A stretch of 64,000 bases of DNA from Scalesia atractyloides (taxonomy: Eukaryota; Streptophyta; Magnoliopsida; Asterales; Asteraceae). Below, in pieces: positions 56,340-64,000 of the stretch. The stretch is taken from the NCBI GenBank assembly GCA_947069175.1, contig CAMTDV010000022.1, forward strand, positions 37,227,476 through 37,291,475, given 5' to 3'. The notes under the pieces are model-generated. The model saw nothing but the letters and a program-made list of their open reading frames with translations, was not told where the DNA came from and did no database searches. A program made the position numbers and the translations under genes. Each line of letters opens with the position of its first letter. The stretch's first letter is position 1.

Positions 56340-56838
56340 AGGGATCGGTGACAACATGGTTACGGTTTTGGGTTTGAACTTGTGGCCGAGAACTTGGTTT
56401 GGTTTGATCTTATGGCCGAGGGACTTGGGTGAGTTAGTTTGGTTTGGATGTGATGAAAGTCGTATAGGCGCAAGAGATAAGGATTGCGGATTTTGGTTTG
56501 AGATTTTGGCCGAGGAACTAGGGTGGTTGGTTTGGGTTTGATCTCGGTCGAAAAGTCTGATTTGGTTTGGTTTAGGTTTGCTCTTGGTTTGGATTCGATC
56601 TTGGCCGAGGACTTGACTTGAGCTAAAGTTTAAAACTTGTTACTCCTAGAGTCACGATGAATCGAAGTTGGTTCACGTCGCGGTTCGGTTTAGTTCGTGT
56701 ACATTTCTACAGTAATTATTCTATAACTAAAATTTACACAACACACAACACGTATTTAATCCATGCACGTTTAATACTTAGCACATATATTATTCGACAA
56801 GTGTCACGTGTAATTTATCCGAAAAAAAAACCCGGGAT

Positions 56839-56881
56839 ATCACATTATCCCCATGTTGAAAGAATTTTCGTCCCGAAAATT
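56839..56881 (-). other. Duplicate polypurine tract and LTR-border-like sequence
   Basis: On the minus strand ACTTTCAACATGGGG-type sequence leads into TGTGATATCCCGGG at about 56840. This repeats the border at 57070 (TTTCAACATGGGGATGA, then TGTGACAACC), including the upstream block CGGGACGAAAATTC. Confidence 0.6.
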
Positions 56882-57070
56882 GAGTAAACGCGGTTTAGCA
56901 TGTAACGTACATGTTTAGAGTGCCACGCACAAAGAGTTAGTTCGTTTATAATGGTACGCAATGTTACAAGAAGTTCCCAAGTGTCATACACAAAGATTTC
57001 CAAGTGCCATGCACGAGAATTTAGTCAACAATAGTACACGAAAGTATGAGAAAATTTCCAGGTTGTCACA

Positions 57071-57087
57071 TCATCCCCATGTTGAAA
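57071..57087 (-). other. Polypurine tract of element E
   Basis: On the minus strand CAACATGGGGATGA precedes the LTR start TGTGACA. Confidence 0.65.
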
Positions 57088-57106
57088 GAATTTTCGTCCC
57101 GAAAAT

Positions 57107-58678
57107 TTAGGTACTGGTATCGTTAGTTTGCTGCTCAGTTGCAAAGAGATGTGGGTATTTGCTTTTCATTTGGTCCTCTCTTTCCCACGTGAACTCCGGT
57201 CCACGCTTAGAGTCCCAACGAACTTTAACGATTGGAATCTTGCTGTGCCTTCGAGTCTTGATCTCACGATCCATGATCTCAATAGGCTTTTCCACGAAGT
57301 GTAGTTGTTCATCCACTTGGATCTCATCCAATGGAATAACTAAAGTTTCATCTGATAGACACTTCTTCAGATTTGACACGTGAAATACGTTGTGAACTCC
57401 ACTGAGTTCGGCAGGAAGGTCTAATTGGTATGCTACGGGTCCAATACGTTTCAAGATTTCAAACGGGCCTACGTACCATGGGTTAAGTTTGCCCCGTTTT
57501 CCAAAGCAGATTACACCCTTCCAGGGTGACACCTTTAGTAGGACGCGGTCGCCTACTTGAAATTCGAGCGGTTTGCGTCGTTGATTAGCGTAGCTTTTTT
57601 GTCGATCTCGTGCCGCCGCCATGCGGTTTCTGATTTGTACAATCTTTTCAGTAGCCTCAAGTATTAACTCAGGGCCTGTGAGTTGACTGTCACCGACTTC
57701 TGCCCAGCAGACCGGTGATCTACATTTACGACCGTATAATGCCTCAAACGGTGCTGCCGAAATACTCGTGTGATAACTGTTGTTATATGAGAATTCTACT
57801 AGAGGCAGGTGAATTTCCCAATTATTTCCGAAGTCCACCACGCATGCCCTAAGCATGTCTTCCAAGGTCTGTATGGTCCTTTCACTTTGACCATCAGTCT
57901 GAGGGTGATAAGCTGTGCTCATATCCAAGCGTGTTCCCAACGCTTTCTGGAGTGACTGCCAGAAGTTTGACGTGAAGCGAGCATCTCTGTTTGAGATGAT
58001 GGACGTTGGCACACCGTGCCGAGAAACTACTTCCTTAATGTAGATGCGAGTCAACTTCTCCATCTTATCTGTTTCTTTAATAGCTAGGAAGTGTGCAGAC
58101 TTAGTTAAACGATCCACAATCACCCAGATGGTATCGCAACCACCCAAGGTTCGTGGGAGTTTAGTGATGAAATCCATTGAGATCTGATCCCATTTCCACA
58201 CTGGGATCTCAGGTTGTTGGAGTAGCCCCGATGGCTTTTGATACTCCACCTTGACTTTTGCACAAGTCAAACATCTACTCACGTAGGTGGCTATATCGGC
58301 TTTCATGTTAGGCCACCAATACGCAACTTTAAGGTCTTGATACATCTTATCCGAACCCAGATGGACAGAGTATCGAGATTTGTGAGCTTCGTCCATGACT
58401 AGCTCTCTAAGGTTTCCGTAGAGAGGTACCCATATGCGATTCATGAAATGCCGGGCTCCATTGGGCTTTACTTCCCAATCACGTTCCATTTTTCCCACTG
58501 ATTCGGCTTTGATGTTTTCCTCCTTAACTGCTTCTAACTGGGCGTCGCGTATTTGATCGGGTAGCCCCGAATGAATAGTGAGTTGTAGTGCTCGTACACG
58601 ACGAGGTTTCAAGTGTTCTTTCCTACTGAGGGCATCAGCTACCACGTTAGCTTTACCGGGTGATACCGAATGGCACAC
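57107..58678 (-). CDS. Integrase with C-terminal chromodomain, element E
   Basis: A 523-codon open frame that begins inside RNase H (KANVVADALSRKEH). Zinc region: EAHKSRYSVHLGSDKMYQDL and CLTCAKVK. Core: first Asp in WDQISMDFITKLP, Glu in HPQTDGQSERTIQTL. The second catalytic site reads IISNRDARFTS, where the family has SDRD, so the key Asp is Asn. Next are FEALYGRKCRSPVCW and GKLNPWYVGPFEILKRIG (GPF module). The chromodomain follows (FVEKPIEIMDREIKT, IVKVRWDSKRGPEFTWERED, YPHLF), and chromodomains of this kind target heterochromatin. Frame upstream is shifted by one base near 58662. Confidence 0.9.
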   Translation of the reverse strand: MCHSVSPGKANVVADALSRKEHLKPRRVRALQLTIHSGLPDQIRDAQLEAVKEENIKAESVGKMERDWEVKPNGARHFMNRIWVPLYGNLRELVMDEAHKSRYSVHLGSDKMYQDLKVAYWWPNMKADIATYVSRCLTCAKVKVEYQKPSGLLQQPEIPVWKWDQISMDFITKLPRTLGGCDTIWVIVDRLTKSAHFLAIKETDKMEKLTRIYIKEVVSRHGVPTSIISNRDARFTSNFWQSLQKALGTRLDMSTAYHPQTDGQSERTIQTLEDMLRACVVDFGNNWEIHLPLVEFSYNNSYHTSISAAPFEALYGRKCRSPVCWAEVGDSQLTGPELILEATEKIVQIRNRMAAARDRQKSYANQRRKPLEFQVGDRVLLKVSPWKGVICFGKRGKLNPWYVGPFEILKRIGPVAYQLDLPAELSGVHNVFHVSNLKKCLSDETLVIPLDEIQVDEQLHFVEKPIEIMDREIKTRRHSKIPIVKVRWDSKRGPEFTWEREDQMKSKYPHLFATEQQTNDTST

Positions 58679-59946
58679 TCATAATCGTTCAAGAGTTCGA
58701 CCCAGCGACGCTGTCGCATGTTCAACTCCTTCTGATCAAAGATGTGTTAGAGGCTTTTGTGGTCAGTAAAGATTGTGCACTTTGTTCCATAGAGGTAGTG
58801 TCTCCAAATCTTAAGTGCAAACACCACTGCTCCCAATTCCAGGTCGTGTGTCGTGTAGTTTTTCTCGTGAACTTTTAGCTGTCGCGACGCATACGCGATG
58901 ACCTTATCGCGTTTCATGAGTACGCATCCCAATCCCTGAATGGAAGCATCACAATACACTATGAAGTCATCTGTCCCTTCCGGCAAGGACAGAATGGGTG
59001 CACTGCAAAGTTTCTGCTTCAGCAATTGAAATGCTGCTTCTTGCTTGTCACCCCAAGTATACTTGATACCTTTCTGGGTGAGGGTAGTGAGCGGTTGTGC
59101 AATCTTTGAAAACCCCTCGATGAAGCGTCTGTAATAACCAGCCAATCCTAAGAATTGGCGGATCTCCGTCGGTGTCTTAGGTGCTTCCCAGTTTTTAATG
59201 GCTTCAATCTTGGCAGGGTCTACATGGATACCCTTTTCATTCACGACGTGCCCGAGAAACTGAACTTCCCGGATCCAGAAATCACACTTCGAGAGCTTGG
59301 CATATAGTTTTTCCTGTTGAAGTAATCCTAGCAGTAATCGTAGATGCTCAGCATGCTCTTCTTCACTTTTGGAGTAGATGAGTATGTCATCGATGAACAC
59401 GATGACAAATTTGTCGAGGTATGGTTTACACACGCGGTTCATGAGGTCCATGAATACCGCAGGTGCGTTAGTAAGACCGAATGGCATGACCAAAAACTCG
59501 TAATGGCCATACTGAGTGCGAAATGCTGTCTTAGCGATATCCTCTTCCCTGACGCGTAGCTGATGATAACCGGACCGTAAATCAATCTTAGAGTAGTAAC
59601 TTGACCCTTGCAGTTGGTCGAATAGGTCGTCGATGCGAGGTAACGGGTATCGGTTCTTGACGGTAACCTTGTTGAGTTCCCTATAGTCGATGCACATGCG
59701 GAAAGTCCCGTCCTTCTTCTTGACAAACAGGACTGGAGCTCCCCATGGCGAAACGCTTGGTCGGATAAATCCTTTTTCTAGCAGCTCTTGAAGTTGGGTA
59801 GACAGCTCCTGTAGCTCGGCTGGAGCTAGGCGGTATGGAGCCTTGGCGATAGGAGTTGCATTGCTTGCCAATTCGATTTCAAACTCCAATTGTCGATGTG
59901 GTGGAAGACCAGGTAGTTCTTCTGGGAATACATCGGAAAAAATCAC
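58660..59946 (-). pseudogene. Reverse transcriptase and RNase H, element E
   Basis: RT starts with FSDVFPEELPGLPPHRQ. Blocks: KAPYRLAPAELQELSTQL, GFIRPSVSPWGAPVLFVKK, FRMCIDYRELNKVTVKN, YYSKIDLRSGYHQLRV (first Asp), FGLTNAPAVFMDLMNRVC and VIVFIDDILIYSKS (FIDD box). Then VQFLGHVVNEKGIHVDP and GLAGYYRRFIEGFSKIA. RNase H: IVYCDASIQGLGCVLMK, THDLELGAVVFALKIWRH and IFTDHKSL, where a TAA (probably CAA) stops it at 58747. All RT catalytic residues are intact. A one-base insertion in a T run near 59937 separates it from protease. Confidence 0.9.
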
Positions 59947-60636
59947 GGACGACAGGGATGTCTTCTATACGTTTCTCGTCCTTAGGCTGTTCGGTAATTA
60001 GTGCGAGTAAAGCGAAGGAATTCTTTTTCCGAAGATACTTCTGCGCTTGCATAAATGAGATAATGTTGGTGACGGCGCTTGCCTTATCGCCTTGTACTGT
60101 CAGGATTTCGTCGTTCGAGAGTGGAATACGGATAGATTTTTCAAAGCAGAGGACTTCAGCCCGGACGTCGGATAGCCAGTCCATTCCGACTACCACGTCA
60201 AAACTACCCAGGGTAGTTGTCATCAGATCAATGGTAAAAGTGTGGCCCGCGAGTTTGAGTTGACAGCCGGATACGATTTGGGTCACATCTACCGATTTAC
60301 CATTGGCTAATTCTATCACATAAGGGGTCTCTAATGGTTTAAACGTGAGATTTAGGTTCTTCCTAAAAGACTCAGATATAAAACTCCTATCCGCACCCGT
60401 ATCAAAAAGCACAGTAGCAAAATGTTCATTAAGGGGAAACTTACCGGTGACCACGTTCGTGTCGTTTCTGGCCTCTCCGCGGCCCAATGTAAATGCGCGA
60501 CCTTTGGCACCTCCTGTGCCACCGTTCCCATTATTGTTGTTGTTATTATTGTTGCGGTTGTTGTGGTTGTTTCCACCATTATTGTTGTTGTTGCGCAACT
60601 GTGGGCAGTCTTTTCTGAAATGAGCAGTGCTACCAC
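59939..60636 (-). pseudogene. Protease and gag end, element E
   Basis: After the last gag zinc knuckle and an Asn/Gly-rich linker, the aspartic protease shows ATVLFDTGADRSFISESF, then a hydrophobic block FDVVVGMDWLSDVRAEV. QAQKYLRKKNSFALLALI leads to DIPVV. It is in frame with gag upstream apart from one TAG at about 60637, which replaces a residue inside the knuckle CY-CGSTAHFRKDC. Confidence 0.88.
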
Positions 60637-61761
60637 ACTAATAGCATCCCCGGTTTATACCCTGCTGCTGACCTTGGGGCTGATTTTGATTTTGTCGGGA
60701 CATGATTTCCCCACGACAATCCTTTGCCGCATGTCCCACCTTGCCACATCTTTGGCAGCGACTTCCGGCACAAGGGCAGTTATGGTGAAGATTGCAGCGG
60801 TTGCACTGCGGCTTTCGACCTACATAGCCGCCTGCATTCTGGTTGTTGTTGTTGTTGTTGTAGTTGTTGGCAGAATGATTTTGATGACCCCGGTGGCTGT
60901 GGTAATGATTGAACCGTTTCTGGTTCCCTTGCTGCGGATGTGATGACGAAGGCTGTCGAACAGTGGAGTCATCAAATTTTCTTTTGTTATCTGGAGAGAC
61001 TTCAGTGGTACCCCGTGCTGGCAGTTTCTTCTGTTCCACCGCTTTATCGGTGAGTTTGTGAGCCAATCGGATTGCTTGATGTTCAGTTACAGGGTTACTA
61101 GACATCACCATACCCTGAATTTCCGGAACCAGACCCCCCGAGATAGAACTCGAGTCTTTTCTCCACCGTGTTGGCCAAATCGGGACACAGAAATACTAAG
61201 TCATGATGTTTTGCAGTGTAAGCTTCAATTTCCGATCCCACCATCTTGTGGTTCCATAGAGCTTGCTCTAACTGTTGCACTCTGTCTCGTGGACAGTACT
61301 CCTCTTTAATCAGGGCCTTGAACTCAGTCCATGCCATTGCATTTGCAGCTAACAGTCCACGTGTTTGGACTTGGGCATTCCACCATGTCAGTGCCCCATC
61401 TTCCAGTGTTGAGGCTGCGTATTTGACCTTGTTTGCCTCTAGGCAGTTGCACATTTCAAAAACGGATTCCGACTTTTCGATCCAGCGGACCAGTCCAATG
61501 GGTCCTTCCACCCCCGAGAATTTGCTAGGCTTTGTGTCAAGGAACATCTTATAGGGGTTAAAGCCCCCCCTGCTGACAGAGAACAGGAAGTCAGCAAGGA
61601 ATTGTACTAGCCTCACTATTAGATTCTCACGCGAAAATTCAATAATGGTTACCTGCTGGCTGGTTCTGAACACCCGCTAAAGCTGCGTTCACATGCTCCT
61701 GAATCATGGCAGCTAGCTCTTCGGGCGTCAAGTTAAGGTTTCCACGTCTTCCAGTCGCCAT
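60637..61761 (-). pseudogene. gag: Gag, element E
   Basis: It starts MATGRRGNLNLTPEELAAMI at 61761. An 83-bp stretch with stops (61570-61652) interrupts it. It resumes with MFLDTKPSKFSGVEGPIG, VRWIEKSESVFEMCNC, LTWWNAQVQTRGLLAANA, EEYCPRDRVQQLEQALWN and AYTAKHHDLVFLCPDL. A one-base gain in a G run near 61137 shifts frame to SSNPVTEHQAIRLAHKLTD. An Asn-rich tract and zinc knuckles follow (CNRCNLHHNCPCAG, CQRCGKVGHAAKDC). Length and layout are normal for Tekay. Confidence 0.87.
61570..61652 (-). other. 83-bp intron-like or inserted segment in E gag
   Basis: On the minus strand it begins GTAACC after CAGCAG and ends CTCTGTCAGCAG before a G run. CAGCAGG occurs at both borders (61569-61575 and 61652-61658). 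It contains stop codons and separates two parts of gag that belong together. Removing it leaves the frame off by one, which the adjacent six-G run could explain. Confidence 0.5.
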
Positions 61762-62018
61762 TTAGATCTTCGAAACACAACACAAACACACCCGATAAGT
61801 CTATATATCCAATATGGTTATCCTACTTCGTACTTTAATAATTATTAAGTTATGTCAACTCAATATGTTAAATAGTCAAAAGAAATACTTGATTAACTGA
61901 AATTTCAACGTCTTACAAACGTGTAAATCAAACATACGAATTTACTATAAAGTTTCAAGTTTAAACACAAATGGAAAATAATAAACTGGAGGAAAACAAA
62001 TAAAATAAGCGGGACGTG

Positions 62019-62645
62019 TCAATCGTCTACGTCTCCATCCCCCAAGTCACTGTCGTTGCCGTCATCCTGTGCGGCATTTCCAGCTTCCTCAGCTGGGTCC
62101 TCCTCCGGATCCTCTTCAGGATCCTCCTCGGGATCTTCCTCTGGATTCTCCTCTACCGGCACTGGAGGGGCCGGTGCTGGTTCAAGTGCTTGATTTTGCA
62201 GTTCCTGAATGTTCCAACTGTTTTCCAGGACTCTGTCCTCCAGCCAGTCGGCTCTTATCTGCTCAGCACGCAGATCTCTGGCTATGGTGTTACGAGCTAT
62301 CTTGCTCGTACGATGCTCTTCCTCGAGCGAGTCGGTCTTTCCGGTAAGGTGTCGGATCATCCATCCTTGTGCTAAGATGGTTTCCTGCATTCTTTCTAGA
62401 TGTTTCTGTTGTGTATGTACCAGGATTCTAAGCATGTCAATTCCTACTTCTACAGGATTAACCGGTTCAACCGGTACAGCAATAGTTGGGCGCAACGACG
62501 ACTCCTCCCCCAGAGCGAGCCTCTTCCTCGCCGCTGAGCGTGTCTCTACGCCATAAGGTAGTATGGGTTCCACCATTGGTGCCTTTCCTGGTGCTCTTGG
62601 TGACGTAAGTCTGTCGGACGATGATGACGATGAGGATGATGACAT
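62019..62645 (-). CDS. Accessory ORF upstream of gag, element E
   Basis: An intact 208-codon frame between PBS and gag, starting MSSSSSSSSSDRLTSPRAPG. A Ser-rich start is followed by VETRSAARKRLALGEE. A long predicted helical or coiled region comes next (LRILVHTQQKHLERMQET, SLEEEHRTSKIARNTIARDL, IRADWLEDRVLENSWNIQEL). A Pro/Ala stretch leads to four or five EEDP repeats, and the end is acidic (DDGNDSDLGDGDVDD). I do not recognise a domain, and Tekay elements usually have nothing here. It stays open while gag and pol next to it are broken. Confidence 0.65.
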   Translation of the reverse strand: MSSSSSSSSSDRLTSPRAPGKAPMVEPILPYGVETRSAARKRLALGEESSLRPTIAVPVEPVNPVEVGIDMLRILVHTQQKHLERMQETILAQGWMIRHLTGKTDSLEEEHRTSKIARNTIARDLRAEQIRADWLEDRVLENSWNIQELQNQALEPAPAPPVPVEENPEEDPEEDPEEDPEEDPAEEAGNAAQDDGNDSDLGDGDVDD

Positions 62646-62830
62646 TGCCTGTTAGGTCGTGTAGTTAGTTATGAGTTGTTTTCATTCCTTATCATGAAGG
62701 CATAATCTACCAAACACAGTTGTGGTACATAACAAGATATAATAATTCGGTGCCAAACTAAGTCTAGTGTCGTGATATCAGCTATAGTTTAGGTCTACTT
62801 CTAATGCAAACCTGGTTCTCTATAGCTAGT

Positions 62831-62845
62831 GGCTCTGATACCAAT
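62831..62845 (-). other. PBS of element E
   Basis: On the minus strand ATTGGTATCAGAGCC follows the 5' LTR end TGTGACA after one base (G). Confidence 0.88.
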
Positions 62846-62846
62846 C

Positions 62847-64000
62847 TGTCACACCCTCAATTTCCACTTGCGGAGTTCTACCGCGAGGCCTGTGAACAAA
62901 CCAGAATCTGAAACACTAGTACGTCGAACGACTCTACATGGTTTGATAATACGTTTTCCAAAATCGTTCATTTTAGATTTTATATTAATTACCAATATTT
63001 AGCAGAGCATTAGTTTTAAGTTTGAGCGGAAGAATAAATAAGTAATGATGCGGGCGCCAACACAAACGCCAAAACAAATGAAAAATCCCAAAACAATATT
63101 AATAAATGAGACTCGATAAAGATGTCTTGTTCAATGCATGTGCGTGCACCTAGAGCTCCTAGCGTCCTGAGAAACATGTAAAGAAACAAGTGTCAACATT
63201 AAAGATGAGTGAGTTCACAGGTTTTCATAAATTCGTTTGTTAGGTTATAGTTTGTTCTCTCCGTTATCCCCAACCCGGGATAGCGTATCAGTTCCATTAT
63301 TCCAATCCCGGAATAATAATAAGTTGTTGCTTCCAATATTCCCAACCCGGAATATTAAGTTGTTATTTCCATTATCCCCAACCCGGGATAATAAGTTGAT
63401 GTTTCCAATATTCCAAACCCGGAATATTAAGTTGATCCGTAATTAAGTTCAATATTAATGTATATAGGTAGCTAGCCTAAAGTCATGTCACGTAAGAGTT
63501 CGCGATCGAAGCTGACTGTTGTGCCTCCGTTTTGCCAGGCCTATCACATGACCATGGCGGTGTTAGGCCAAATATTCACCCGTTGACCATACCAGGTCGG
63601 CTAGCGCGACTAGCTCGGATGGGGCTTGTCGGGCCCAGTAGTACTACTTATAATTCCCCCGCTATTTAACCCAAATACTAACGATCCGAGGAGATTGTCG
63701 AGGACTTAAGTGATAAAACTGCTTAGTGACCATAACATTACATTAACATTAACTTAGTTACCGTATAGTTATGTGACGTTAAATTCGTATAACGTAAAGA
63801 GAGTGAGTTTGAGAGTGTATACATGTTTCTCCCCCTGTTGTTTAAAAACCGGATAAAGTTAGGGGCCGTGAACTCACCTTTATTTGCTCGGTTAGTGTAG
63901 CAAAGATGTTATAAGAGATGGGACCGCTAGTTGTGTCCTAACAAACCAATTAATTCCACGTCAGTGTGTAATCACACCAATACAAATTCCACACACAATT
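62847..64000 (-). repeat. 5' LTR of element E (3' part only)
   Basis: It matches 53729-54882 base for base except about seven substitutions and no indel that I noticed. It continues past the window end, so its start, right target copy and the U3 border cannot be checked here. Confidence 0.92.
63265..63428 (-). repeat. Hairpin array in the E 5' LTR
   Basis: The same five perfect stems and 6-nt loops as at 54147-54310, with no change in any stem or loop. In this copy they lie 420-580 bp upstream of the PBS in the transcript. Confidence 0.9.

Larger units (their letters stand above)
53729..57070 (-). repeat. 3' LTR of element E
   Basis: On the minus strand it runs TGTGACAACC... (57070) to GAGGGTGTGACA (53729), about 3.34 kb. 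A TATA box lies at 56332-56339, giving a short U3 and a very long R-U5 that contains a five-hairpin array. The 57070 border is uncertain: a second polypurine-plus-TGTGAT border occurs at about 56840. Confidence 0.85.
53729..64000 (-). mobile_element. Tekay-type chromovirus E, minus strand, 5' LTR runs off the window
   Basis: Read from right to left: 5' LTR (from 62847 outwards), PBS (62831-62845), accessory 5' ORF, gag, protease, RT, RNase H, integrase with chromodomain, polypurine tract, 3' LTR (53729-57070). The comparable first 1,150 bp of the two LTRs differ at about seven positions, so it is young. Pol is open apart from one nonsense codon and a few single-base shifts, mostly in homopolymers. 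Confidence 0.92.

Noticed and set aside
56356..56541. Plus-strand 61-codon frame MVTVLGLNLW... as a small gene
   Set aside because: Lies in U3 of the minus-strand LTR; the repeated TTGGTTTGG motif creates the frame, with no other support.
60422..60943. Plus-strand 173-codon frame with long Val runs resembling membrane helices
   Set aside because: Antisense of the Asn-rich gag tract of element E (AAC/AAT read backwards as GTT/ATT).
62016..62375. Plus-strand frame with an apparent hydrophobic N-terminus
   Set aside because: Antisense of the EEDP repeats in the intact minus-strand ORF 62019-62645.

Overview
This is a block of plant nuclear intergenic DNA made almost entirely of LTR retrotransposons inserted into one another. 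I find no host gene, rRNA, tRNA or CRISPR array. The plant assignment rests on the lineages seen: Ty1/copia SIRE-like, Ty3/gypsy Athila, and Ty3/gypsy Tekay-type chromoviruses. The large copia elements carry a post-pol ORF of a kind I recall from Asteraceae assemblies, where it is often labelled 'synaptobrevin, longin-like'. An Asteraceae source (lettuce, tansy or sunflower group) is therefore likely but not proven.

Layout. 1-812: end of a Tekay-like LTR plus primer-binding site (PBS). 813-3240: unrecognised decayed sequence. 3241-33932: copia element A, a deletion derivative that lacks gag, protease and integrase. It is split by an Athila element (5159-17348) and by Tekay element B (21634-32474). 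33403-37281: a 1.29-kb segment containing A's 3' LTR, present three times in tandem. 36517-38603 plus 52788-53147: the post-pol ORF of a related element D. 38604-52782: element C, a complete but heavily mutated 14.2-kb SIRE-like copia with a 5-bp target duplication. 53148-53728: two copia LTR ends facing each other across a 37-bp palindrome. 53729-64000: Tekay element E on the minus strand, the youngest and best preserved, whose 5' LTR runs off the window.

Order of events inferred from nesting: A and D are oldest. Athila and B then inserted into A, and C into D. The region around A's 3' LTR was triplicated in two steps. E inserted last: its two LTRs differ at about seven positions in the roughly 1,150 bp that can be compared. 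Many premature stops are CAA or CAG turned into TAA or TAG, as expected from C-to-T decay of methylated DNA.

The main unexplained pattern is that all three lineages carry arrays of short hairpins in their LTRs, each with its own sequence. SIRE uses CTCGTACGAG-type palindromes, Athila uses GCACGACCGTGC-type, and Tekay E uses stems around a conserved 6-nt loop. In SIRE and Athila the same lineage-specific hairpins recur inside the element, just upstream of the post-pol ORF. There they sit beside promoter-like or leader-like sequence: a TATA box in A, and a possible 5'-UTR intron in Athila. This suggests an LTR-like control module that drives the extra ORF separately from gag-pol.
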